This document shows positions 11,391-23,800 of a stretch of DNA of 64,000 nt, piece by piece. How positions within the stretch are numbered: position 1 is the first letter of the stretch; each line of letters starts with the position of its first letter. The stretch spans positions 65,178,647-65,242,646 of the forward strand of contig NC_087062.1 in the NCBI RefSeq assembly GCF_963678635.1. Reading direction: 5' to 3'. The position numbers and the translations under genes were made by a program. The notes beneath the pieces were generated by a model that searched no databases, was not told the DNA's origin, and worked only from the letters and a program-made list of their open reading frames with translations. The DNA is from Symsagittifera roscoffensis (lineage: Eukaryota > Xenacoelomorpha > Acoela > Convolutidae).

Positions 11391-12836
11391 ATTAATGATT
11401 TTGCTAACGCCCATAGTTAAAAATTTAAAAGATACATCGAATACCCAAAAATTCTTAAAAAATCAGACGCTATGATTTTCAAAAAATTCCTGGACTCCAT
11501 TTCAAAGCGTAAAACAAAGGATCCGAAGCTGCGAAGTTTTATCAGCCTAGTCCATTAAAGGACAAAACACTGTCGGTCTTCCGGCGTTTTAGCGGTAGTT
11601 ATAAGACTTTGCTGAAAAGGTTAACAGAAATGTTATTGAGAAACTGAAAAGCTAGGGATCATTTCAGAAGTCAGCATGTTTTGAATCCCCTTAAGGCACG
11701 AATTTATCATAGGTCGCCATAAGCCCTCTTGTATCTCATTTGTATTTACCTTCTCATTTTTATAGTCCGTAATCGTCCACCCCTTGAACTTTTGAAATTT
11801 TTGAAATTTTGTACAAACGGCATACTTTGGGCGTAATGTAACTTTTTGGCTATTGCTCCTGGAAAACTGCTCCTATCTTGTGTCTTTCTGCCGTTACTTT
11901 TTTAAAGAAAACTGATTCTGTTTGTTTTAAGCTTGCATTATAAATTGCAGGATTTCATTCCGTCCATTATCGTTTGTAGCCATTTTTGTGGGTTGTTTCG
12001 AGAATTTCCTGACCTCAAGTTTTCTCTCAGAGGCTGTGATTGGCTCGATTTCAGTCCATTTGATATCGTGATGCTGTAATTGGCTCTCCAAATGATCACG
12101 TCTTCATTCTTGACTTTTAAAGGATACTGTTCATAAAAAGGCAACAAGATATCGCCTGCTATTTTCGTGACCCCAATACTTACCATAAATTTATTTGAAT
12201 ATCGTCAACTAAAAGTAAAAAAAATCAGTCAAGTGTCAAGTTTTACAGAGCTGTTCAACAAAAAATATTTTTCCACAAAAAGCAACAGTCATGCAAGCTA
12301 TTGAAAAATGTGACAGGACCACGAAACAATTATAATATCTCACACAACTCAAGTTTTTTTTTAAATGATCAACCGTAACAAAAATTGGATGGCTTTAGCT
12401 CGGTCAACTGAAAACAAACAATCACCTGAGCTTCAAGAATGATCGGAAATTATTATTGACTTTTTTAATGTTTTGATTGATAAAGCTGAGCCGTTTTGTG
12501 ATGGCGGAAAGTTACCGCCACCAGAATATGCTCAAACACAGCTCTCTGCATCGTTGGGTCGTTCCTTGGCCTCGCGATCGAATAAAATTGGTCAGTTAAA
12601 TCTTAGTCATGTTAAATTTTTCCTAGTTAAAGCCGCCCTGATCATTTGCATGCCTCAACCTGCTTCGAGGATTTCCGGAGGAAAAAATGAGTCCTGGCTT
12701 TGATTTCTGGAATAGAAATCAAATTGGAATATGAAGATACCAGAGTCTTAGTCTAAAAAAACCTTTCAGATTAAAAAAAAACTTCTTTGATTTTCAGTTT
12801 TGGAAAATTAATTTTAAAATTTTTTGATCTCATAAT
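11391..12836. other. Intergenic DNA between the Polinton remnant and the LTR element
   Basis: An open stretch at 12473-12703 (+) has fairly even composition but matches no family I recognise. An antisense-type frame at 11938-12186 is likewise unassigned. Otherwise AT-rich sequence with nothing identifiable. Confidence 0.4.
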
Positions 12837-13048
12837 TGTTGTGATCGTGTGTTTTATTCTAATAACTTTGAACTCTAGCAAATAATTAAATACCTGTCAG
12901 TTGTGTTGTAACCGAAGTTCATTTGACTTCGCGGCACCATATGTTCTCTTTAGACAAAAGTCAATTTTAATTCAACGTTTTACTTTTTATTCTCCTAATC
13001 TAGCTTAGTTAGATTTAGTACACCAGTGGTATTTGAACCTTTCTTATA
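12837..13048 (+). repeat. 5' LTR of the gypsy element
   Basis: Starts TGTTGTGATCGTG and runs through GTTTTATTCTAATAACTTTG, CTCTTTAGACAAAAGTCA and CAGTGGTATTTGAAC to CTTCTTAT. It aligns end to end with 16497-16708, with many point differences. The 3' boundary is set by the point where similarity stops and the primer site begins. Confidence 0.85.
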
Positions 13049-13049
13049 A

Positions 13050-13061
13050 TGGCGCAGTCCA
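13050..13061 (+). other. Primer-binding site, tRNA-Ser type
   Basis: TGGCGCAGTCCA begins one or two bases after the 5' LTR. TGGCGCAGTC is the primer site used by 17.6/297-like gypsy elements with tRNA-Ser. Position and sequence agree, which also fixes the LTR end. Confidence 0.6.
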
Positions 13062-13539
13062 CTGATTCGAATCTACGGAGAATCCTCGCCTTTTGGCCAA
13101 ACCATACTGCAAAACTACCCCCAATGGACAAATTGGATTGAATACTTACACTTGGCCATCGTCGCCAAAGAGAATTTGGAGATAGGCAACATGGAAGAAC
13201 CATTGGTGTCGAAAACGGAAATCCCCATTTTGAAAGGCTCACAGGATTCAGAAATTGAAAACTCAAAGGAAAGCCAGGGAGGCAACCAACAAAGAAGTAA
13301 TGCGAGTCTATGAAATTGCGGAGGACAAAAATAATCGCGAAAAAACGAAAATTTGGTGAGATCAGGAGAAACGAAGCTGACAAAAAAGTCAGATTCATCC
13401 TTTAATCGGCCCTAGGAGATGAGGGGAAAAGAGTGTTCTCACAAAAACACCCAAGTGTGAAAGTTTTATCCATATCTTTCAAAGAATTTTTCGATCTTCT
13501 GGATTCAGCATTTAACCAGTGAACTTTACATTTGAACGG

Positions 13540-14010
13540 TACCAACTATTGAGCCGAACACAAAAGGACAGAGACTCCTATGAACAATTTTGGGGTGCAC
13601 TTTTTGGTGAACGTGCGAAAAAGGAATTAACGCAGAACTAGAGTGGATAGGAGACGTATTCATATACAATATGAGAAACTGTGACCTCGAGCGGAAATTC
13701 TTATCGGAAACACTAAATCCAGTGGATGCATTCAACCAGGCAATTATCGACGAGAAGGACTACTATAACCACTTGGAATTGACGAACATGACGAGGGCTA
13801 ACAACAGCAGCAGCGGCATGATGTACAAAAAATTGATTTTGTAAAAAAGGAACCAAGTCTGAAAAGAGAAAAATTAAACTCTTGTATGAATTGTGGAAAT
13901 GCTTTTACCAAAGTACACTTGAAGGTTTGCCCAGCAAAAGAAACAAACTTAGTTTTTGTAAAAGTAGAGGACACTTTGGGAGACTTTGTAAATCAAAAAG
14001 GATTAAGCCA
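13540..14010 (+). pseudogene. gag remnant with zinc knuckles
   Basis: Around 13640-13790 the + strand reads FIYNMRNCDLERKFLSE and then a basic stretch, like the capsid part of a gypsy Gag. At about 13880-13940 comes a CMNCG...HLKVCPAK knuckle. A second knuckle, CKSRGHFGRLC, follows in another reading frame, about one nucleotide off. Stops interrupt the upstream part. It encoded the particle protein of the retrotransposon and is now non-functional. Confidence 0.6.
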
Positions 14011-14189
14011 GTTGTAAATAGTGTAGACGAAAGTGTTTATAATCAGAAATTTCCATATTCCCCATTGGATCCACATTCGAACCAAGAAGAAAAATTTTGT
14101 AGAGTGATAAACACTTGAACAGAAGAGGGAAAAGGCACCAATGATGATTACTCGGTGCTGAACATACAAACGATCTACGATGACAACTG

Positions 14190-14340
14190 CATAGAAACGA
14201 TGAAATTTGTAAATATCGGACTAGGTGATGACGCAATTGTAAATATGAGCATTCCCGTGGATTCGGCAAGTCCAGTACTTTTTTAAACCGAACGCGTTGC
14301 ATGAGCTAAAATTGACAGGCCCATATTTGAAGATTCTCTC
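14190..14340 (+). pseudogene. Retrotransposon aspartic protease fragment
   Basis: Reads MKFVNIGLGDD, then IPVDSASPVL around 14250-14280, followed by a TGPYL-like stretch. The segment corresponds to the VDTGS-type active-site region of retropepsins. Here the canonical Asp-Ser/Thr-Gly is Asp-Ser-Ala, so even this fragment has lost the active-site Gly. Position after gag fits. Confidence 0.5.
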
Positions 14341-15374
14341 GTGGATAAGAAAATCCGGGCAGTATACTGCGGCTTCATCAACGATACAAAAAACATAATT
14401 GGAAAAGTTTCGGTCAAAATTTTCTCCAATAGATAGATATCAGAGGAAAACCCATTTTTAAAACCCCCAGAAACAAGGAAAAACATCCTGGGAAGCGACA
14501 ACTTACCCAAAAAGCCCTCCCAACTTTACATTATGACATTATGACAACAACAATTTTAAAGTGGCGATGATCAACCAGATTTCAGAAAACTTATCTTCCA
14601 GTAAATAGTGACTGAAAAAAGAAGAATTGTACAAAGAACAATTTGCTGATTAGTATTCTAGTGGATGTACACAGTTTGAACAGTATCACAAGATTGGATT
14701 GTATATATCCAATGGTCGGAAGGAATGAAAATTTACAACACAACCAGCGGTTATTCTTTGCGAATGTTCATAATAACGTCACAGACATAGTTCGAATTTG
14801 CAATTCTAATCACTCGCGTTCAGAGTCTTCTACGACCATTGCAATCCTCTACATTTTTCCAAACTTATTATCAAACAAAATAACTTATCTGACAAATCTC
14901 ATTTATTATTTTTTGATACTATCTTAATCATCCTGTTTATCAAATTTAAAACAGGAAGAAAAATTTTAAGCTTCTCAAACCTCTTGTTTATACGTTTTTT
15001 AAAATTATCAAAACTTTCAGAAAAACAAGAAAAAAAAACAAAAAATTTAAAACAATATTATGTCCCAAATCCATCAGAAATTACTTACGACGTATGAGGA
15101 TGAGTTAAAACTACCATCATCCCCATTAGTGTTTATCGACCATCGCTCAAATAAACTACTACTGATTGAGGCTGACCAAGAAAAAATTAGTTTGGCATGC
15201 GAGCACTGGCGGAGAACATTTGGTGGCCTCAATTATACCAAAAAACTTAACACCAAGGAAAAAGTTGTGCCCAGCGTATAAAAGCCGTTTAGAAACTTAA
15301 AATTATTTTGGGTTCGGCTAATACTCAGAATTTATTAGATTTATCGGAAGCTAACAAAGAAATAAAACCTGGAA

Positions 15375-15760
15375 TCCGCAGGTCCGTTGGATAAAAATTG
15401 GTGCACATCAAAGATTTTACTTTTATGCATTGATGGATTTACTAAATTTCCTTCCGCGAAAGTGGTAAATAGTACTTCAGCCTCTTCAATACATTTCGGA
15501 CGGGTTACTGCAGTTTACATGAATTTCTGAAAACAATCAAAGCAGACCTTGGATCGTGTTTTCTTTCCAACGATTTAAGAACTTCTAAGAAGGATAATTT
15601 TAGTTCAATTTTATGTACGGTGGGAGATCACAGATCAATGGAGTCATATAACGTCTAATTCACACTGTCAAAGTGAAGTTAATGGCAACTTCGTTCAACG
15701 AGCCCAAACGAACTTTGAATGCAGCAATCGATAAAAACAAACATAAGGAACCTTCGTTCA
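15375..15760 (+). pseudogene. Retrotransposon integrase core fragment
   Basis: LLCIDGFTKFPSAKVV (about 15420-15470) is the first catalytic-Asp region of gypsy integrases. In another frame TIKADLGSCFLSNDLR (about 15536-15590) corresponds to the second Asp with its D-x-G-x-x-F context. NSHCQSEVNGNFVQRA (about 15657-15705) fits the region of the catalytic Glu. Frame changes between the pieces mean it is dead. The next 700 bases have open frames of uneven composition that may be the C-terminal tail. Confidence 0.6.
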
Positions 15761-16496
15761 ACGAAGCTACCATCCATTAGATGCACACCCTTCTTAAAAC
15801 ATTTTATCAGATCGCCTAACGCCTTCTGGAAAACTTTAGTTTCACAAGTGGTTGACTTAGATAAAGGGAAGTCAATCATGACGAAAGAAAGCCCAAGACG
15901 ATGTTATGGAGCAGGGCTATTTGGAGGAGACCAAACCAGACAATAAAGGTTACGAGAGCGACCCGACGGACAAATCAATGCAGCTCGCATCGAGAGCTTT
16001 GTTGTCGAACCCCTTCACTCAAAGAAGTAAATGGAAGAGGAAGACCGTGAATAGCAGGGAAGGTCAACAGTACCTTAAACTCCTTGGTGGAAAAACCCAT
16101 TTCAGACACCAAACATGCGGTAACTCTCGATAATGGTCACGTTCTGAGAAAACCGGACCCTGCACTCAGTTAAGCTTACAACCATTCCAAATACGTTAAT
16201 AATATTGAGTTAGCAGAAGAAAGAGAAACTCGCCAATCCAAATGAAGGACTCAAATGCAGGAGGACCATCACTTTCAAGTAGAACATCGGGCACATCACC
16301 ATCGCAAAGTCAAAAAACGAATGCCCCCAGCACCAAATGTTTCTATTATGCTAATTCAGAGTTAATATTGTCATTAGATAAAGAACATTGGGACACGTGT
16401 AGGAAGACTATGTGGGCACAGACTCTGTGGTTAAATCCAATTTGATTTTGACTACTTATTTCACGTGCAGATATAAACTTTTCCTGCATTGGAGAA

Positions 16497-16708
16497 TGTT
16501 GTGATCGTGGGTTTTATTCTAATAACTTTGAACTCTAGCAACTAATTAGATACTTGTCAGTTGTATTCTAACCGAAATCCTTTGGACTTTGCGGCACTAT
16601 ATGTTCTCTTTAGACAAAAGTCAGTTTTAGTTCAACCTATTACTTTTTATTCTTTTAACCTATCTTAGTTAGTTTTAGTATGGCAGTGGTATTTGAACAC
16701 TTCTTATT
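16497..16708 (+). repeat. 3' LTR of the gypsy element
   Basis: Partner of 12837-13048, starting TGTTGTGATCGTGG and ending CACTTCTTAT. The polypurine tract expected just before it is weak (TTGGAGAA). Divergence from the 5' LTR is substantial, which dates the insertion as old. Confidence 0.85.
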
Positions 16709-16743
16709 ATTTATGGAATGAAATTTTGCATGGTGAACAAACT

Positions 16744-16944
16744 GGGCTCTTTTTCCTTCCCGATTCCCCCACCACACACGAGCATCATTTTTATGGTCTA
16801 ACGAGTGGTTTTACAAGGTTAATTATAAATACCAAATATGTTAGTCTTGGCCAAGTCAGTCTGCATGTCAATTTTCATTACAATCGAACAATGTGAACAA
16901 GTATTAAAAAAAACTTACAGGTGGGGGGAAAAGGAAAAAAGCCC
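16744..16944. mobile_element. GGCTCTTTTTCC-family MITE
   Basis: Begins GGGCTCTTTTTCCTTCCC and ends GGGGGGAAAAGGAAAAAAGCCC, an imperfect ~20-bp terminal inverted repeat around about 160 bases of AT-rich DNA with no coding capacity. The interior motif TTTTATGGTCTAACGAGTGGTTTTACAAGG recurs in the element at 19133. A CAAACT repeat at both flanks hints at a degraded target duplication. Confidence 0.65.
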
Positions 16945-17516
16945 AAACTAACTATTGTGAATATATTTATTCTTCATACAATACGTAACATCACGCAGAC
17001 AGTCATAATAATTTGTAAGACAACTGAGAAAATTGGGAAATTGAAATGTGGGAGGGGGGAATGATAAAGAGCTGACGTTTTTTTCTCAAGTTTGAAAAGC
17101 AAGAAGTCGCAGGTGGGGAAAAAGACTCTTTTTTTCTTACCTTCAGCTGTGAAGTTTTTAAAATGAAATGATTGTTCACTTTTCCCGGTGTTTATCATGA
17201 AAGCTTATCTCAGGAATAATTGAAATATGACAAACTTTTTTGAACAACGTAATTAAGTTTGTAAAACCGATCATTACATCAATTCGAGGTACAGGACAAG
17301 AAAGAAGAGCCAAGAAAAAGAACCAAGAGCCAATGTTGCCGTGAGTCATCATCGTAATTTCCCGGAATTTTAATTGGCAGTAAATTTTAGAAAGTCGTTT
17401 TTTTCCTTTGAATTGCTGCTCTTCACAGCATTTTTGTTTTTTAATGTAAATAAATAAAAAAAACCTTGTTCCAATTTAATTTCATTAATAAAATATAAGA
17501 AAAGTTCCACTAAAAT

Positions 17517-17808
17517 ATGTGCTCGAGAAGCATCCTGCTGAGAGAAGCCTCAACTACCTTAGTAACTCTTATCGTCCTCGCTGTTTCATCACTTGCGACC
17601 GCTTCTGAGCATTCAACAAGAAGAGATGCCACGCAGCCGAACATTGTGTTCATACTAGCGGATGATTTAGGCTGGAATGATGTTGGCTTCCACGGCAGTC
17701 GGCAAGTGAAGACACCGAATATTGACAAGCTGGCGGAAGAGGGTCTGATTCTGAACAATTATTATGCGCAACCGGTGTGCTCGCCTAGTAGGGCAGCACT
17801 GATGACTG
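17517..17808 (+). CDS. Arylsulfatase exon 1
   Basis: Encodes the signal sequence, the Asp-Asp metal site and most of the CSPSR signature. The ATG at 17517 is the first in frame and is followed by a hydrophobic run ([13 protein letters not shown]) ending near an ALA/T-type cleavage region. The exon ends inside the Gly of MTG at a GTAAAT donor (phase 1). Confidence 0.92.
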
Positions 17809-20800
17809 GTAAATTACATGACAAATTTTAACCCCCTTTTCCATTTTTTACTCAAAACTTGGGCTCTTTTCCAGTCCCCCCTTTCAAAATACCGATTCAA
17901 ATTTAGTTTACGTGTTATTACGGCTAAATGCGTGATGTTACGCTGTAAAGTATGAAGAAAGAATCTGTTGAGAATTGTCGATTTGTTCACCACGCCAAAT
18001 TTCATTGCATTGTAGCAACGTTAAATAGACTTTTCAAAATTGAATTTGAAAGGGGGGACTGGAAAAGAGCCAAAACTTGTAGCCCCTCAGTTTTTTTGCC
18101 AGTTTCACATCCCCTCTAAGTTATTTCATAATGGTCTCTTTTCCACGTTACATCCCCGACGTTACACCCACCCACAATTGAATTCCAATTCAGAATAATA
18201 TTCTAACGTTGTGACGGATAATATGATAGACATTTGCATGCTCTACAAATGCTTTGAAACTTAATATGGTGAACAGACTGAAAATTGCGAACAGATTAAG
18301 GCTCTTTTTCCTCCATCCCCCACCTGCCAAGTTTTACAGTAAATTAAACTAAAAATTTTGTTCACATTGTCTGTTTCTACGAAAAAAGGCATACCGACTA
18401 AATAGGCCATGGCAAACATAATTGGTCATCATAATTCAGCTTGTAAAACCATTCGTTACACCATAGAAATGATCCTCGTGTGAGATGGGGGGAGGGGGGA
18501 AGAGCCTAGATTTGTTATCCATACCTTACATCGTACATTGGACCAAAAATTGTTCATATAGTAAATTGCATGTGAGAACCGGGCTTTTTTCCTTCCCCTA
18601 ACCTCACACGAACATGTACGATGTAAGGTATGGATAACAAATCTAGGCTCTCCCCCCACCTCACACGAGCATCAATGTTACGGTGCAACGAATAGTTTTA
18701 CAACCTGAATTATGAAGACCAAATATGTTTGCCATGGCCTAAATTATCCGTATGTTAATTTTCATCAAAATCGAACAATGTGAACAAAATTTGTTTTTCC
18801 TTTCCCATCCACCTGCAATTTTTTACTAAAAAGCTTCTGATGACATTGTCCGATCTGGCTCTTTTCCAGTTTCCTCCTTTCAAAATATCGAGTTTTAGTT
18901 TTGTTTTACGTGTTATTATGGCTAAATGCGTGATGTTATGCTGTAAATTATGAAGAACACATCTGTTCAGAATTGTTGACTTGTTCATCACGCCAATCTT
19001 CATTGCATTGTGACAACGTTAAATAGACTTTTCAAAATTGAATTTGAAAGGGAAGGGGGAAAACTGAAAAAATCACGGATTTAGCCATAATAACACGTAA
19101 AACAAATATAAAACTCGGTATTTTGAAAGGGGGGCTCTTTTTCCTTTCCCCCCCCCCCCACCACACTCAAACATGAATTTTATGGTATAACGAGGGATTT
19201 TACAAGGTTAATTATTACGACCAAATATGTTTGTCATGGCCTAATTAGTCTGCATGTCAATTTTCATGACAATCGGACAGTGATTAGTAATTTCAAATAT
19301 AAAAATTAGCAGGTGGGGGGGGAAGGAAAAAGAGCCGAAAGGGGGAACTGGAAAAGAGCCCAAAATTTCTAATTGCTTACTTGTCAAATTTCGCAGGCGG
19401 TGGAGGGAGGAAAAAGAGCCGAGAAACGTTTAAAAAGAGCCGAGAAACGTTGTAAGAACCCTTTTTACGTAATGGCCCTCAGACTCAGCTCAACCCTACT
19501 TCCCACAGTCAGATTTAGGAAGGTGCCTTCTCCCCAAAAATTTCAACACACCTATTTTACGGCACCCGTTTTTGCCACCAAATGCTAAATATTTTCTTCT
19601 CCGTCTATGGCGCTAATCTATAGAAAATGATGAGAGAGCGTCACTTTTTCAGTTCTCCACCCCCTCGTAAAATTACCAAAAAAAAACAGTTTCAAAATAG
19701 TTCACGGCATTTTGCATCTTATAAATGCTCTACAAACTTGTGTAACTGTTTACGCTGACACGTTTAACGCATTTTATAATATTAAAAGTCATTTCAAATA
19801 GGCTTTTATATATTGAATTTCAGAAAACATCAAAGGGGGATTTGGAAAAGAGCCGAACGGTCAAAGCTTGGTTCAGTTCCAGTTCCCTCCGTACAATTTT
19901 TTGGAAAACCTTCGTCTGTCTCAGACTTCAATGAAAATATTTTTTTGAAAAAACTCAAAATTCATTAATTCTTCTCAAAACTAGATCTCTAGTTGCATGA
20001 TTAGGACAGTCTTTACTGGATGCTACCTGAGTTTCAACGTCTCCGCATAATTCGTCCCCATCGTCAGAGCGTAGCTAGGTTTCCTTCCAGGATAGATTGA
20101 AACCGGTGTGTCCAGTGTGAACCCAACAATACACTCACACATAGTCCTCTTCGTGTGATGGAAAAACTCCGGCCTAAAATCACTGAACTTTGACTGTTAG
20201 GGTTGGGCACCAGGCAAACTTGCTCTTGCTTACTGTCGCTCAGTGGACTCAAACTTTTTATTCTACGAGTCACTACGACTGCCTGCTTGGATTTTAGTTA
20301 CTGTCTGTCCAAAAAAAATTTTGTTTTTATCCGTTATTATTTTAATCATCGGTCGCTTAATATACTTCTTATCTGCGTTACGTCAAAATTCCTGACAAAA
20401 TCACGTTCTAAGATTAACTGATCAGAGTTATACAAATTTTCCAAATGAAGAACCCAATTTAAAATGCAGTAGATCTACATTAATTTCGTCTGCTTGAATT
20501 ACAATCTAAGTCTAAGAACGGAAAGTTATGTTTTTGCGATTTTCTTTTTCCACATAATCGCTACAATTCAAACGGCTCTTTTCCAGTTCCCCCCTTTCAA
20601 AATACCAAACTTTTTGTTTGTTTACGTGTTATTACGGCTAAATGCGTGATGTTACGCTTTTAAGCATGAAGAACAAATCTGTTCACAGTTGACGATTTGT
20701 TCACCATGCCAAATTTCATTGCATTTGGACAACGTAAATTAAGCTTTTCAAAATTGAATTTGAAAGGGGGGAAACTGGAAAAGAGCCATTCAAACTATTA

Positions 20801-23800
20801 TCAAAAACAAATCCAAGACGCCTTGCCGATTTTCTGTTGTCAAAGTTCCTGAGATCAGACATTAGTTTCATGTAGTTAACACTTTTTTCTGATCAATGTC
20901 TGGAATTTTATTAATTAATTTCACCTCAGCTCATTTCTTAATTAAGGCAAATTTTATAAACTTGTCTTCATTAACATTTTTTTAATTGAACTAATCTTCA
21001 ACACAATTGCAGTCTAGTTTATGTTGTTACAAAGAATTCTTTGATTTCATAATGATGCAGTCGTCTGAAATTATAGTTTGTTTGCAATGATCAAATCAAT
21101 CGGACAAGTCTTTGATATAAACCAAAAATAGCAGTGGACCTACTATAGAACCTTAAAGAACTTCACAATGGCTCTTTTTGTTTTCTCCTCCAAACATTTT
21201 ATAGGCACTTTTTCTGTTCACTTTATTCGATTGTTACAAATAGTTTGGCACGTGGACTAGTTAGGCCATGACAAGCTGATTTGGTCTTCATTATAATTTT
21301 TTAAAACCCCTCGTTACAACATAAAATTGATGTTCCTGCGCGGGGGTGGGGGGTTTGGAAAAAGAGCCGGATGAAGTTACCCAATTTGTTGGCTTGCCAG
21401 TTTTTGCAATAATGGGAAAATTCAAAACCAATTAAAATACAAACCCAACAAAATCCATAGTTTGCAACAACGGTATCAAATGCTTTGGAAAACTGAATCA
21501 AAGTAAGCTGAGTTAAAATTTTGAAATTTTATAAAATATAGAAAGTAACTTCAAATAAATTTCTAATTAGCAAGTAACTTGATTTGAATTGAAGTTCAGT
21601 TCAACAAGCGGCTCTTTTTCCTTTTCCCCCACCAGCGAAATTTTATTAGTAAAATTTTGTTCACATGATCGGATTGTTACAAAAATTGGTATGCGGACTA
21701 ATTAGGCTATGACAAACATATTTGGTCTCCATACTTAACCTTGTAAACCTCCTCGTTACAACATAAAATTGGTGTATATGTGAGGACGGGGGGGGAGGAA
21801 AAAGAGTCCAACAAGCCATGCAAGTTTTTTGTTTTTACCATTTTTTTGTTTTTGTTTTTGGCAAAAAATTTACTGTTGGTTTTCGGCTAGTTTTCGTAAG
21901 CTCAGTATGACTTTCGGCATGTTTTAGTTGCTTAATTCTGTCCTTGTTTCAGTTGATTTTCTCAAGTAATTTTTAAATAACCGATTTATTTCAGTGCAAT
22001 TATATTTTTTTCAGTGTTGAACCGCTGTTTTTTTCCAAATTTTGCTTCCTTTCAGTGGTATAAACTGGCTCTTTTCCAGTTTCTCACCCCCTCTTAAAAT
22101 TTCAAATTAAAGGTGTTCAAAAATTGTTCAAACGGCATTTTGCATGTAAAACATGTTGTGAAAATTTGTTCACCTGGTTCACGCTGACACTTTTCAATGC
22201 AGTTTATAACATGAAAAGTCATTTTAAGTAAGTTTTCATATATTAATTTTCCAAAAAACTCGAAGAGGGGGACTGAAAAAGAGTCTATAAGCTTATCTGC
22301 TGTGATGTATCATGATGGGATAATGATTTGTTTCTCACGACTGACAGGCTACAATTGAAAAACAAAGATAGTACAGAAAATTCCGACCATCATAGAAAAC
22401 ACAAACTTATTTCTTTCAAATTAGTGTCGTTTTTTTTGCGTGGTGTGATAAAAGAATCTAAACAAAAAACTACAACCTAGGCATATTCGAAAGCCATAGT
22501 AAAACAGGCAAACTAGACAACAATTCTAAAAATCAAACATTAAGAAAATAAAAAAAAATCTTCTTTTTTTTAGCTATCCATGCACAGCTTTTTTTCAAAA
22601 CAAGCATGCAGAGCATTCTCAAAAAGGCGTTAATAAAGACCCAAAAACTAATTATGCTCGATTAAAACTAAAGTTAAGCATAAAGAAGCGAGTGTAAACG
22701 GCCTACATTAAGCATAAATAAGCATGATCGCCCGCTTTACTTGCTACTTGCTGGAAATTGGACGAAAAATCAAAAATTTTAAACCGATTTTTCTCAATAC
22801 TGGAGAAAAAATTTTATTAATTTTTAAATGACGTCCAAATTCCCACTGAAAAGGCTTTATCATTATATATCCTTCAAACCATTCGGATGAATATTTTTTG
22901 TACCTGATTTTGCGTGAAGAAAATAAAAAGTAAATGGCACCCGAATACAAAGTTCCTCCACATTTATAAAATGGTCGGAAGAAAAACAGCTGCTATCAAT
23001 TTTTAGCAAATTTCGGTAGTAATGATTTTAATCTTTAATAGATTCCAATTTGGTTTAAAGAGATCTGTATACCATGATTGAGGCAGTTTTTTAGGATGTT
23101 CACTTTATAACAATTGTTTTATTTTGGAGAAATATTAGATAAATTCGTCCACTTGGAGAAAATAAAGAAAATAAGATAAATCGACAAAATATATTTTTCA
23201 ATTAACCTTTTTTTCAAACTTGCCGATTTTGTCGTCATTTGTCACTGTGGTCAGAAGATTTGGTCAACTTGCACAGCAACCAGCTGCTCTCGCTAATAAA
23301 TAATGATCTCAAGTTTTTCTACTGTTGCTCCTCTCCCAGCCAGATAAAAACGTCAATTTCACAGTGTAACCAATATTTGTATGAACTTCCATGCAAGTGC
23401 AAAATTAGATTGTTTACCAAATCAACTACATGCCAAGTTTTATATTAATATTTAGACAATGTGAATAAAAATGACAAAAAACGCAGGGGGTCTGGTAAAA
23501 GAGCTTGATTTTGTTTCATCCCTTCCCCGTATCACATAATCATCATTTTTTTAAAAGAAAACAAGACTGCTTGTATCAGGGCGAAGCCTGATGTTCCGAC
23601 TGCTTTTGAAGGTTTATGGAGCAGCAGTAATAACATAAAAACATTATATGAAATAAAATAAAATGAAAAAAAAATTTTCTAAATTTTGAAATTTGTTATG
23701 AAAGTCATCCCCCCACGCGCCATATAAAGTACAAAAAGATAGTTTTCGTTCCTTGTAACACATCAATTATGCCAAATAAGCTTCTTTTAACCAATTTGGA

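Larger units (their letters stand above)
12837..16708 (+). mobile_element. Ty3/gypsy LTR retrotransposon, old and internally deleted
   Basis: Two direct ~212-bp terminal repeats bound 3.9 kb containing, in the expected order, a primer-binding site, gag with zinc-knuckle remnants, an aspartic-protease fragment and an integrase core. Reverse transcriptase and RNase H would be expected between about 14.5 and 15.1 kb, where only some 500 bases of unrecognisable sequence remain. The element is short for a full gypsy element (usually over 5 kb). The LTRs have diverged clearly, every frame is broken and no clean target duplication is left, so this is an old insertion. The primer site resembles that of 17.6/297-type elements, which suggests that branch. 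Confidence 0.75.

Noticed and set aside
17510-17758. - strand frame across sulfatase exon 1
   Set aside because: Antisense shadow of the signal peptide and CSPSR coding sequence.
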